Source: Magnetospirillum sp. (lineage in GTDB: Bacteria > Pseudomonadota > Alphaproteobacteria > CACIAM-22H2). From it: a stretch of DNA of 64,000 nt. The translations under genes and the position numbers were made by a program. Of the stretch, positions 53,787-62,248 are shown piece after piece; within the stretch, counting starts at the first letter, position 1; each line of letters begins with the position of its first letter. The stretch covers positions 310,001 to 374,000 of the forward strand of contig JAPZUA010000002.1 of the NCBI GenBank assembly GCA_027532905.1, given 5' to 3'. The notes beneath the pieces were generated by a model. That model saw nothing but the letters and a program-made list of their open reading frames with translations, ran no database searches and was not told the DNA's origin.

Positions 53787-54485
53787 ATGCGAAGCCAAGA
53801 CATCGAGGAAATGCGGCGACTCCCGCTGTTGCAATCTGCGGATATCGGCCAGATCGACGCGTTGTTGCGCGGCGCCTTCCTGCAGCGCTTCCCGGCGCAT
53901 GTGGAGCTTGCACGCGACGGTGATCCGGCGGACTTCCTGCACATTGTCATAGAGGGATCGGTCCAGATGTTTTCCGGCCATCGCGGCCGCGAAACCACGC
54001 TTAGCATCTCCGGTCCAGGGCAGAATTTCGTGCTGGCCGCAGTCATGCTCGATCGTCCCTACTTACAGTCGGCGCGGGCGTTGACGGCTTCGCGTATTCT
54101 GTTGATACCAGCCGATGCCGTGCGCGAGGCATTTGCAGCGGATACCGGCCTTGCGCGGCTATTCGTCGAAGATCTTGCCGTTGCCTATCGCGGCGTCGTC
54201 AAAGAGTTGAAAAACCAAAAGCTGCGTACCGGAATGGAACGCTTGGCCAATTGGCTACTTGCCCACGATGCTGCGAACGGCGCGCATGGTCATTTTGAAT
54301 TCCCGTTCGACAAAAAAGTGCTGGCCGCGCGGCTCGGCATGGCGCCGGAAGTTCTCTCGCGTGCCTTTGCCGCACTCGGCGCCTACCACGTCGTCGTTGA
54401 CGGGCCGTCGGTAGCCATCAACGACATTGCCGCTTTGCGAAAGCTTGCGCATCCTTGCCTCGGCATCGATGGTGCAGAGAGCTAG
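53787..54485 (+). CDS. Crp/Fnr-family regulator 1 (nitrate/NO-type, no Fe-S)
   Basis: The 232-residue protein has an N-terminal cyclic-nucleotide-type beta-roll (ELARDGDPADFLHIVIEGSV, FVLAAVMLD) and a C-terminal HTH. The recognition helix LGMAPEVLSRAF keeps the Glu and Ser-Arg of FNR that read TTGAT. Only one Cys is present, near the end, so no oxygen-sensing cluster is possible; the DNR, NnrR and NarR type is likely. I use the ATG at 53787, because the upstream TTG at 53727 lies in the FNR box. The next regulator starts 1 bp after the stop. Confidence 0.88.
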   Translation: MRSQDIEEMRRLPLLQSADIGQIDALLRGAFLQRFPAHVELARDGDPADFLHIVIEGSVQMFSGHRGRETTLSISGPGQNFVLAAVMLDRPYLQSARALTASRILLIPADAVREAFAADTGLARLFVEDLAVAYRGVVKELKNQKLRTGMERLANWLLAHDAANGAHGHFEFPFDKKVLAARLGMAPEVLSRAFAALGAYHVVVDGPSVAINDIAALRKLAHPCLGIDGAES

Positions 54486-54486
54486 C

Positions 54487-55185
54487 ATGGGCATAGCGCT
54501 GACAACGAATGATTGGGCAACATTACGTACTTGTGCGATCTTACGCGACCTTTCGGCTGCCGATTTGATGGCACTGCTCGACGAGCGCAGCGTACGCGCG
54601 GTCGATCGCGGCCAAGTGCTATTCCGTCAAGGCGATCCGGCACAGGCGTTTTTCCTCGTGCTCGAGGGCCAGTTCAAACTCTGCCGAATTAACCCCGGCG
54701 GCGACGAGGCAATCGTGCACATTTACGGCGTTGGCGAAAGTTTTGCCGAAGCAGCGATGTTTCTGGGCGGGCGTTATCCTGTCGCTGCCGAAGCGGTGAC
54801 CGCATCGCGCATATTGCGGATTGAGAGCGCCGCGCTGCGTCGCAATGTCGCCGAGAGGCCGGAAGTTGCGTTTGCCATGATGGCTTCGATGTCGCGCCAT
54901 CTGAAGGTTTTGGTCGATCAGATTGAGCGGATGAAACTACTGTCGGCCGATCAACGCGTGGCCGAGTTTTTGCTCGATCTGTGCGGCGAGCGAACGGGCG
55001 CGGTGACGCTCGTATTGCCGCATGAGAAAAAGTTGATCGCCAGCCGCCTTGGCATGAAGCCAGCGACGTTCTCTCGCGCGATCGCTCGAATGAGAGAGCT
55101 TGGCGTCGAGGTGACGGGCAACGAGACGCAGATAAGAGATACGGCAAAGGTGTTGGCATTCGTCAATCGGGCGAACGAGGATTGA
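54487..55185 (+). CDS. Crp/Fnr-family regulator 2
   Basis: The 232-residue protein has the beta-roll (RGQVLFRQGDPAQAFFLVLE GQFKL, FAEAAMFLGGRYPVAAEAV) and the HTH RLGMKPATFSRAIARMRELG. The FNR Glu is replaced by Ala, so its target may differ from TTGAT. Cys are scattered and do not form an FNR-type cluster. It follows regulator 1 directly and is surely co-transcribed. DNR-like sensing of NO is an inference. Confidence 0.88.
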   Translation: MGIALTTNDWATLRTCAILRDLSAADLMALLDERSVRAVDRGQVLFRQGDPAQAFFLVLEGQFKLCRINPGGDEAIVHIYGVGESFAEAAMFLGGRYPVAAEAVTASRILRIESAALRRNVAERPEVAFAMMASMSRHLKVLVDQIERMKLLSADQRVAEFLLDLCGERTGAVTLVLPHEKKLIASRLGMKPATFSRAIARMRELGVEVTGNETQIRDTAKVLAFVNRANED

Positions 55186-55676
55186 ATCGTTTCATCCTCT
55201 GTCTCGGACGCCTCCTGCATCGGGCAGGCACCTGTCGATACCGGTAGGAGCGGGCATCGGCTCGATCCGGCTCTCTATTGTGTTGCAGCAAGCGAACACC
55301 AGCAGTCCAGTCTCCACTGGACTGGTTCAAAACCGTGCAGGCTACTCTGCAATATTGATCGAAAAGGCGGCGTCCGCGAACACGGCAGACAAGACTAAAG
55401 CGAGCTGGTCCCGAGCATGATCGAGAAACCTCGTATCCAATAGAGATGGGCTTGATTTTCTAGCGTTAGTGATTAGGCGGATCGCCAAAAAAAGCGATAC
55501 TCTCAATGTGCTAAGCGATCCCGATACAGGGGATGAGTTGCTTGATGCAGATCAATGCACGGTCATACGAATTTAAATAGCCTCTATCTGAGGCAGTTTC
55601 TTGCAGGCGCTCGTGTCGCTAGCCCGCCATTCTCAGAAACTGACGATACTCAAAGATCTTCCCAAGGTACCTGAAC
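55186..55676. other. Intergenic region with hairpin and promoter of the exporter operon
   Basis: No gene is seen in these 491 bp. CAGTCCAGT (55303-55311) and ACTGGACTG (55316-55324) form a 9-bp hairpin with a CTCC loop. The right part is AT-richer and includes the FNR box at 55542. Confidence 0.5.
55542..55555 (+). promoter_or_regulatory. Perfect FNR box upstream of the exporter operon
   Basis: TTGAT-GCAG-ATCAA is the exact FNR consensus. It lies 128 bp before the membrane-protein start; an AT-rich -10-like TTAAAT follows at 55573-55578. Confidence 0.75.
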
Positions 55677-56126
55677 ATGTCGATCCAATCATCCGACAGG
55701 ACGAGGTATTCATCAGCACGTCCGCGCTGGGTGCTATTTGTGGCCCCAGCTGCGGTTTTGTTTGGTGCTCTCACCGTGTTTTCTGGCGGTCGCGCACTTT
55801 TTGGTGACGATACTGCACGAGCAGCAGTCGGCAACGCAGTCGAGTTCGTTCTCTGGTCCAACTTTATCGCTGGCTTCGGTTACATAGTTGCGGGGATCGG
55901 CCTGTTTTTGTGGCGCCGGTGGGCGGCCCCGCTTGCAGCCTTCATCGCTATCACGACACTCGCGACCTTCGCCGCGTTCGGCGGACATGTCGTCTTCGGC
56001 GGCGCTTTCGAAATGCGGACCGTCGGCGCGATGGTGTTGAGGAGCGTTACCTGGATCGCCATAGCGTTTGCCGCGTATAGGTCGCTGGTATGCCAAGTCC
56101 TAGATCGATCGGGATTGGTCCGATGA
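55677..56126 (+). CDS. Small four-segment membrane protein
   Basis: The 149-residue protein has four hydrophobic segments (VLFVAPAAVLFGALTVF; FIAGFGYIVAGIGLFLW; LAAFIAITTLATFAAFGG; MVLRSVTWIAIAFAAYRSL). I know no family for it. Its TGA overlaps the ATG of the membrane-fusion gene. It may be an accessory part of the exporter. Confidence 0.65.
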   Translation: MSIQSSDRTRYSSARPRWVLFVAPAAVLFGALTVFSGGRALFGDDTARAAVGNAVEFVLWSNFIAGFGYIVAGIGLFLWRRWAAPLAAFIAITTLATFAAFGGHVVFGGAFEMRTVGAMVLRSVTWIAIAFAAYRSLVCQVLDRSGLVR

Positions 56127-57337
56127 CGCCGACCCAGGGCACCGAAACGCGGCCACGCCAGTTGTCTGGTTTCTTTCGTAGGCCATGGGTGAGAACATCT
56201 CTGTCGGCGATCGCGTTCCTCGCCGTGACCGCAGCAGCCGTAGCCGTATACTCGAACCGCCCAGTTTCCGTTGTGGTCGCGACGACAGAGCAGAATGTGC
56301 CGATTCGAGTTTTTGGCCTTGGTACGGTCGAAGCCCGCGTGCTCTCGAAGGTCGGGTTTGAGGTCGGTGCCACGCTTGTCGAGCTCAATGCCGACCATGG
56401 CGACCGCGTCTCCAAAGGCCATGTTCTAGCCCGTCTGGCCGTCGGCGAACAGGATGCGAAGGTCGCCAAGGCGCGCGCGGCCGTGGCTGCTGCCGCGACC
56501 GGCATCGTCAGAGGGGAAGCACTCCTCGAAAAGGCTCGGGCAGTCCAGTCGCAGAGACAGTCCGCCAACCGGCGCAAACAGGCCCTAGTCGGCCGCGACA
56601 TCGTCTCCCAGCAGGTCGCTGACGAAGCCACGACCGACGAAGCGGTCGCGAGGGCCGATGTTGCCGTCGCGCGCAGCGACCTTGAGACCGCCAGATCCCA
56701 GTTGGCCGACGTGCAGGCCCAGCTCCAGTTCGAGGAAGCGATGCTCCGTCATCGAACCCTTGTCGCGCCGTTCGACGCGCTTGTCATTGACCGCCACAAG
56801 GAGCTGGGCACCGTGATCAAACTTGGCGATCCGGTTTTCACGCTGATTGCTGCCGACAGCTATTGGGGGCTTGCCTATATCGACGAGGCCCGTGCGGGCT
56901 TCATCGAGGAAGGCCAGACGGTCGATGCTCATCTGCGTTCCCGCCCGCAGGATGCCTTCACGGGCCAGGTCGTGCGCATTGGTCTGGAGAGCGACCGCGC
57001 GAGCGAGGAACGGCGCGTCTATATCAAGGGAGACAATCCGCCGGCTCGCATCTTTCTCGGCGAGCAGGCCGAATTCTGGATCAGCGTTGCCCGGCTCGAA
57101 ACGGCGCTGCTTGTTCCGGAATCGGCTGTGCAGGGTTTCGACGGCCGGGCAGGCCGAGTTTGGACGGTCGAAGCCGGACGCCTTCACCGTCGCCCGGTAC
57201 GCTTCCGCCACCGTACCGAGGACGCACGACTGGAGATCGTCGATGGACTGCCGACCGACGCGCGCGTCGTCACGCGCCTGAAGAGCGACCTTCGCGAAGG
57301 CCGGCGGGCGACGATGGTCGAGGCCGGGCGCGAATGA
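56123..57337 (+). CDS. Membrane-fusion protein (HlyD/DevB-type) of an ABC exporter
   Basis: The 404-residue protein has one N-terminal membrane segment (about 28-45), then a lipoyl half-motif (GATLVELNADHGDRVSKGHV LARL), a long coiled-coil hairpin (about 110-215) and the returning half-motif (TLVAPFDALVIDRHKELGTV IKLGDPVFTL). It bridges the inner-membrane pump to the outer membrane. The order adaptor-permease-ATPase is that of DevBCA. Start at ATG 56123, overlapping the previous stop. Confidence 0.85.
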   Translation: MTPTQGTETRPRQLSGFFRRPWVRTSLSAIAFLAVTAAAVAVYSNRPVSVVVATTEQNVPIRVFGLGTVEARVLSKVGFEVGATLVELNADHGDRVSKGHVLARLAVGEQDAKVAKARAAVAAAATGIVRGEALLEKARAVQSQRQSANRRKQALVGRDIVSQQVADEATTDEAVARADVAVARSDLETARSQLADVQAQLQFEEAMLRHRTLVAPFDALVIDRHKELGTVIKLGDPVFTLIAADSYWGLAYIDEARAGFIEEGQTVDAHLRSRPQDAFTGQVVRIGLESDRASEERRVYIKGDNPPARIFLGEQAEFWISVARLETALLVPESAVQGFDGRAGRVWTVEAGRLHRRPVRFRHRTEDARLEIVDGLPTDARVVTRLKSDLREGRRATMVEAGRE

Positions 57338-58467
57338 ACCTCGCTTATCGCGACATTCGGCACAATCTAGGTCGGTTCCTGCTGACCTGTGTCGGGCTCG
57401 GGCTTCTGCTCGGAGTCGTCATGGCGATGATCGGGATCTATCGCGGACTGGTCGTCGAATCTCTGGCAATTGCTCGCGCGCCGGCGATCGATTTGTGGGT
57501 CGTCGAGGCGAATACGCGCGGTCCGTTCGCGGAAGCATCGCGTATTCCCGGCGACGTCCGTGAAGCAGTTGCCCGCATCTCCGGCGTCGCTGCAGTCGGC
57601 GGGATCACCTACCAGACGGTCGAAGCCGAGCATCGTGGCGACAAGTTGCGAGTCTACGTTATCGGATACGAGCCGACCCGGCCGGGCGGTCCGCCAGAGA
57701 TCGTCGAGGGCCGCGCCATCGCCCGCAATCGTCATGAAATGGTCGTCGACCGAAGCGCCAACGTCGAGGCGGGCGACCGAATCAAGCTTGGCAGGAACCT
57801 CTTCACGGTCGTCGGGACTACAAGCCAACAGGTCAATGCTGCCGGTGATCCGGCCGTCTACATCACGCTCGACGACGCCCAAAAACTGCAGTTCGAACTT
57901 TCTCCGTCCGCCCAGCGCGTGCAGTCGGCTCGCGGGGTCGGTGCCGCGAATCCGGATACCGTCAATGCCGTCGTCGCCCGGCTGAAGCCCGCCGCGTCAG
58001 CCGAAGCCGTCGCTGATGTGATCCGTCGATGGAAGCACCTGTCGGCGATAACGCAGGAAGCGCAGGAAGCCATCCTTTCGAGATCGCTGGTCGACCGTGC
58101 GCGGCGCCAGATTGGCCTCTTCACGTCGCTGCTGCTCGCCGTCTCCACCGTGATCATCGCGCTCATCATCTACACGATGACAATTGAGAAGCTGAAACCG
58201 ATCGCGACCCTCAAGCTGATCGGCGCGTCCGATCGGACCATCGTAGGCATGATCGTGCAGCAGGCCTTGGCACTAGGCTTTATCGGATTCGCGTCCGGTA
58301 CCGTCCTCATCGTCGCCATCAAGGATCAGTTCCCACGTCGCGTCGTCGTTGAACCTGATAACGTCCTCGCTCTGGGGCTGATGGTATTTGTGGTCTGCCT
58401 ATTGGCGAGTGGACTTGGCGTGCGCGTCGCTCTCAGGGTGGACCCGGCTACGGCGCTCGGAGGGTGA
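57334..58467 (+). CDS. ABC exporter permease (FtsX/DevC-type)
   Basis: The 377-residue protein has an N-terminal membrane segment (FLLTCVGLGLLLGVVMAMIG), a large periplasmic MacB-like domain (about 45-260) and three C-terminal segments of the FtsX domain (LLLAVSTVIIALIIYTMTIE; ALALGFIGFASGTVLIVAI; ALGLMVFVVCLLASGLGV). It overlaps the adaptor gene by 4 bp. The substrate is unknown. Confidence 0.85.
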   Translation: MNLAYRDIRHNLGRFLLTCVGLGLLLGVVMAMIGIYRGLVVESLAIARAPAIDLWVVEANTRGPFAEASRIPGDVREAVARISGVAAVGGITYQTVEAEHRGDKLRVYVIGYEPTRPGGPPEIVEGRAIARNRHEMVVDRSANVEAGDRIKLGRNLFTVVGTTSQQVNAAGDPAVYITLDDAQKLQFELSPSAQRVQSARGVGAANPDTVNAVVARLKPAASAEAVADVIRRWKHLSAITQEAQEAILSRSLVDRARRQIGLFTSLLLAVSTVIIALIIYTMTIEKLKPIATLKLIGASDRTIVGMIVQQALALGFIGFASGTVLIVAIKDQFPRRVVVEPDNVLALGLMVFVVCLLASGLGVRVALRVDPATALGG

Positions 58468-58468
58468 A

Positions 58469-59176
58469 TTGACGCTCGAGACAGGCGAAACGGCGCTCGT
58501 GCAGGTTCGCGGCATCTCCAAGCACTTTGGCGAGGGTACAAATCGCGTCGATGCGCTGAGGGACGTCTCCCTCGACGTCCACCCCCGGCAACTTGTCGCG
58601 CTGCTCGGCCCCTCGGGCTCGGGAAAATCGACGCTACTCAATGTGATCGGCTGCATTGTTACCCCGTCGTCCGGCGACATGGACATCGATGGCGAACCGA
58701 TCGTCCGGAACGGACGATGGCAGCGCGGCGATCTCCGCCGCCTTCGGCTCGACAAGATCGGCTTCATCTTCCAGTCCCACAATCTGTTGCCCTTCCTGAA
58801 CGCCACCGACAACGTCGCAATCGTTCTGCAACTGGCCGGATCTGGGCCGGTGGACGCGCGCCGACGGGCGGTCGATCTCCTCGACTATCTGGAGGTTGGT
58901 CACCGCAAGGACGCGATGCCGGCGAGCCTTTCAGGTGGCGAGGGGCAGCGAGTTGCCATCGCGCGCGCGCTTGCGAACCGGCCTCGCATAATCCTTGCCG
59001 ACGAACCGACAGCGGCTCTCGACTCGAATCGGGCGCAGATCGTGATGGACCTGCTGCGCAAGCTCGCGATCGAGCAGGATGCAGCAATCGTTGCCGTGAC
59101 GCATGACGAGAAGATATTCGATCGCTTTGACAAGATTCATCAATTGCGCGACGGTCGGCTGTCGCCTGACAACTGA
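58469..59176 (+). CDS. ABC exporter ATPase (DevA/MacB-type)
   Basis: The 235-residue ATPase has Walker A GPSGSGKSTLLN, Q-loop IGFIFQSHNLLP, signature LSGGEGQRVAIARAL, Walker B IILADEPTAALD and switch His VTHDEKIF. Alternative starts exist in the end of the permease gene; the TTG at 58469 is preceded by GGAGGG at 58459-58464. It energises the exporter. Confidence 0.9.
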   Translation: MTLETGETALVQVRGISKHFGEGTNRVDALRDVSLDVHPRQLVALLGPSGSGKSTLLNVIGCIVTPSSGDMDIDGEPIVRNGRWQRGDLRRLRLDKIGFIFQSHNLLPFLNATDNVAIVLQLAGSGPVDARRRAVDLLDYLEVGHRKDAMPASLSGGEGQRVAIARALANRPRIILADEPTAALDSNRAQIVMDLLRKLAIEQDAAIVAVTHDEKIFDRFDKIHQLRDGRLSPDN

Positions 59177-59889
59177 CCGAAGAGTTGACTCGGTTTGTTT
59201 GAATAGTTTTTCGGGTTCTATAAGTGGAGCGGCTGTCAGTTGAAGTACGCCCGATCCGGCGGCCGCAGGCCAAGGCTCGAGTGTCCCCACCGTGTGACGG
59301 GCGCTCGATGGCCCCGCTTAGCGACCGACAGGGACGAAACATCAGGTTCGCCTGAACCAGCGCTTCCTGGAATAACCCGTAGTTCGCTGGCGCCAAGCTA
59401 GAAGCGAGGCTTTTCAACGTCTTGCACCGATTCGGTCGCTGTCCAAAGGTTCTCACCTACATCCACTATGGCACGCCAACGGCGACGAAAGTGAGAACCT
59501 ATCCGGCCTACGCGCGTTGCAATCGGCCATTGATGGGCACAGAAGGCAGTCCCAATACTGCCCAGCTTCGCCCGCTACGGCACGCCATTTTGTGTGTAAC
59601 GACACAAAGCGCGCGACGGGGCACAATCTTCGCTAAAGCGACTGCATTCTATCCTGTATGTGCGCGGCAATATCTTGGCTTGAGGCGACGAATTTGAACC
59701 TCCGACGCCGGATCGATCTTCTTGGGCGCTTGGCTCCCAAGCGCCCATTCGCGCCGATTGTCCGGCGTCACTGAGGCAGGCTTCGTGCCTACAGGCGCTG
59801 AACGTCCTGTCTTCTTCGCGATTGATCGACCTGCCGAAGGCATGGCGTCGATCGATTTCTTCGCTCAGAAACGCCGTGCACCCAGTTCT
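59177..59889. other. Non-coding stretch with inverted repeats
   Basis: No credible gene is seen in 713 bp. AGGTTCTCAC (59447-59456) recurs inverted at 59491-59500; TTTGTGT (59589-59595) recurs inverted at 59602-59608. These may be remnants of a mobile element. Short open frames here lack RBS and protein-like composition. Confidence 0.5.
59723..59747. terminator. 11-bp hairpin between the two convergent operons
   Basis: TGGGCGCTTGG (59723-59733) and CCAAGCGCCCA (59737-59747) pair perfectly around CTC. It lies between the exporter operon and the convergent MmgE/PrpD operon and may end transcription from either side, though T-runs are short. Confidence 0.5.
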
Positions 59890-61236
59890 TCAGATTTTTT
59901 TAGCCGGAGCTTCCTGCCGCCAGCGTATCGATCCATCGCCTTGAAGCACGTAGAGCTGGAGCGCTTCTGCTCCCTCGGCGCCTAGGCTAGGCGTGACACA
60001 GTCGGCAAATTTCTTGGCTTGCTGTTCGTCTGTCATCGGGCGTCCAGGTGTGCCCGTCGCAATTGCAAGCCGCCGCCGCAAGCGTTCGCCGTTTGCCAGA
60101 ATAACGGTTACCTCTGCCCCTTCCGGTTCACTTACTTCGTCGAACAGGCCAGGTTGATGAGACATACGGATTTTGTTGAGCTGGACACCGGCGCGCGGCG
60201 CTTGCCATGCCTCTTCGGAGAGTTCCTTAACGCCGAAGCGGTCAGTATCGATTAGGCAGGCGAGGGCCGCTTGTATCGAAAACTGGGCTTGCGCTGTCGT
60301 TTCGGGCCTTTCGAAAATGAGGGATTCAACCACCAAGCGTGTAGTGGCGCACTCGATGGCGGTGATCGCTTCCGCCTCGATCGCATATTCGCGTTTGAGT
60401 TCGAGAAACGCCTCGCCGGCTGCCTGCACGGCAGAACAAGCGGGAAATATCTTTCGTGCCGCGCCGGGAGAAAGCATGCGCCACACCTTGTACGGCAGGG
60501 GTATGGGCGCCAGCGCACGGCCGCGTGTTGCGGCAAAGCCGAAACGGTGTTCGAAGATGTCGAGCCGCGCGTCGAGACCCGCCGCCGCAAGCGAGGCCGA
60601 TTCGACGCCGAGTCGGGCGGCATGCCCGCAGCCGAGGGGCTTAGCCGCCGTACCCAAGACCGCCCGCAATCCCGCTGCCGCAGTCGCTGCATGCGCGATA
60701 GCCATCGCGGAGGCATGCGCATCAAGTCCGAGAATGCGCGCAGCGCCTGCGGCCGCGCCGATGGAACCGAATAGGCCGGTCGTCCACCATCCGTCGAAAT
60801 AGACGGCGTTGCTGAGCGAGTCGCCGAGGGCGTAGATCGTTTCTACGCCCGCGACAAAGGCGGCGCGCAAGTCGCCGTATGTGGAATTGCGCGATTGCGC
60901 AAGTGCGGTGATTGCGGGCAACACGACCGCACTCGCGTGGACTATTCCGGCATAGCAGGTGTCGTCGAAGTCCCAGGCATGTGCGGCAGTCCCATTTACG
61001 AACGCTGCACCTGCCGGTGTAAGATCGCAACCGGCGACGACCGTGCGGCAAGCACCGGTGCCGTAAATTTCGCGCGCCGTCCTGCTTACGGCTTCAAGCA
61101 TTGGATGGCGCGCGCCGGCAATCGCCACTCCAAGAGTATCGAGTAAGCAACGTCGTGCTTCCCGATCGACGTCGGGTGGCAGGGCCGCAACTGCAAGGTT
61201 GGCGGCAAAGGCCCCGAGTTCGCGCGCGAAAGTCAT
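59890..61236 (-). CDS. MmgE/PrpD-family protein
   Basis: The 448-residue protein has the family's all-helical N-terminal domain (RRCLLDTLGVAIAGARHPML, AHAWDFDDTCYAGIVHASAV) and the central GFAATRGRAL and ACSAVQAAGEAF region. Members include 2-methylcitrate dehydratase PrpD and cis-aconitate decarboxylase. The gene overlaps the dehydrogenase ATG by 4 bp. The PrpBC partners are absent, so 2-methylcitrate is unlikely to be the substrate; a related di- or tricarboxylate is more probable. Confidence 0.85.
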   Translation of the reverse strand: MTFARELGAFAANLAVAALPPDVDREARRCLLDTLGVAIAGARHPMLEAVSRTAREIYGTGACRTVVAGCDLTPAGAAFVNGTAAHAWDFDDTCYAGIVHASAVVLPAITALAQSRNSTYGDLRAAFVAGVETIYALGDSLSNAVYFDGWWTTGLFGSIGAAAGAARILGLDAHASAMAIAHAATAAAGLRAVLGTAAKPLGCGHAARLGVESASLAAAGLDARLDIFEHRFGFAATRGRALAPIPLPYKVWRMLSPGAARKIFPACSAVQAAGEAFLELKREYAIEAEAITAIECATTRLVVESLIFERPETTAQAQFSIQAALACLIDTDRFGVKELSEEAWQAPRAGVQLNKIRMSHQPGLFDEVSEPEGAEVTVILANGERLRRRLAIATGTPGRPMTDEQQAKKFADCVTPSLGAEGAEALQLYVLQGDGSIRWRQEAPAKKI

Positions 61237-62237
61237 TCGCCGGCCCTTTGGCGCAAATCCGCCAGATTGGCAACGGTGAGGCGAATTCCGTGCGCTCGAC
61301 CCGTCGCTGCTGCGGCCGCACGCTTAGCACCTGGCACGCGAACCCCGGGCTGTTCGGTCATGCGCGCCATCAGCGCTGCCACGCGTTCACCAAAGCCCGG
61401 ACCGAACGCCGCCGGATCGACCGCGAAGAATGCCTGACCCGTTCGCGGCGGGCCGCCGTCCGGCGTGGCGAAGGAAGACGCCTCGAAGCCGAAATGCGCG
61501 CCTGTCAGGGCCGCGGCCAGGATCTCTACCATCAATGCTTGACCTGACCCTTTGTGTCCGCCCGCCGGCAGCAGGCTTCCTTTGAGCGCGGCCGCGGCGT
61601 CGCGGGTCGGATTGCCCTGTGCGTCAAGCGCCCAGCCCTCGGGGATCGGCTCGCCGGATTTCGCACGCAGCATGATCTCCCCGCGCGCCACGACGCTCGA
61701 TGATTGGTCGAGGACCAACGGATCGCCATCGGCGCGCGGCGCGGCAAAGGCCACTGGGTTCGTGCCGAACAGCGCTGTTCGGCCGCCCCAAGGCGCTATC
61801 GATGCGGGCGCGTTGACGAAGCCGAGCGCCACAAGCCCCTCGCGCGCTATGCGCGCGACATGATCGCCGACGATGCCGCAATTGTAGGAATTGACGACGC
61901 CCAGCATCGCTGTTCCGTTCGCGCGCGCCGCTTCGACGAGTGCCGGAACGCCGAGGTCAATCGCCGGATGCGCGAAGCCTGTTTTGGCATCGACCACGAC
62001 GAGACCGGGGCGCGGCTTAGACAGTTCTGGCTTCGCCCTGCCATCGACCTTTCCGCAGGCGGCGTGGTCGCAATAGGTGCCGAGGCGCAGAAGCCCGTGG
62101 CTCGAGATTCCCTGCAATTCGGCAAGCGCGACCGACGCCGCGACCGAGTGGGCGTTTTCGGGCGATGTTCCCGCCCGGACAAGCGCCAAGCAAGAAAGTC
62201 GCTCGATTTCTGCTGCCGTCACCGTCGCGTGGATCAT
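61233..62237 (-). CDS. Ldh-family (malate/L-lactate type) NAD(P)-dependent oxidoreductase
   Basis: The 334-residue enzyme is of the Ldh_2 family (malate, sulfolactate, ureidoglycolate and imine reductases). The catalytic His47 and Arg51 are in ISSHGLLRLGTY; NSYNCGIVGDHVARIAREGL and GGHKGSGQALMVEILAAALTG are conserved. It oxidises a 2-hydroxyacid or reduces a 2-oxo- or iminoacid. It lies between the enolase-superfamily gene (11 bp) and MmgE/PrpD. Start at MIHATVTAAEIERL. Confidence 0.88.
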   Translation of the reverse strand: MIHATVTAAEIERLSCLALVRAGTSPENAHSVAASVALAELQGISSHGLLRLGTYCDHAACGKVDGRAKPELSKPRPGLVVVDAKTGFAHPAIDLGVPALVEAARANGTAMLGVVNSYNCGIVGDHVARIAREGLVALGFVNAPASIAPWGGRTALFGTNPVAFAAPRADGDPLVLDQSSSVVARGEIMLRAKSGEPIPEGWALDAQGNPTRDAAAALKGSLLPAGGHKGSGQALMVEILAAALTGAHFGFEASSFATPDGGPPRTGQAFFAVDPAAFGPGFGERVAALMARMTEQPGVRVPGAKRAAAAATGRAHGIRLTVANLADLRQRAGE

Positions 62238-62248
62238 GCCGTTCTCCG

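Noticed and set aside
59687-59715. Possible tRNA-like attachment remnant (TTTGAACCTCCGACGCC)
   Set aside because: It does not match the tRNA-Pro 3' end and cannot form a T arm with an acceptor stem.
59722-59985. 87-residue rightward open frame
   Set aside because: It starts in a hairpin, overlaps the 3' end of the MmgE/PrpD gene and has no RBS or homology signal I can see.
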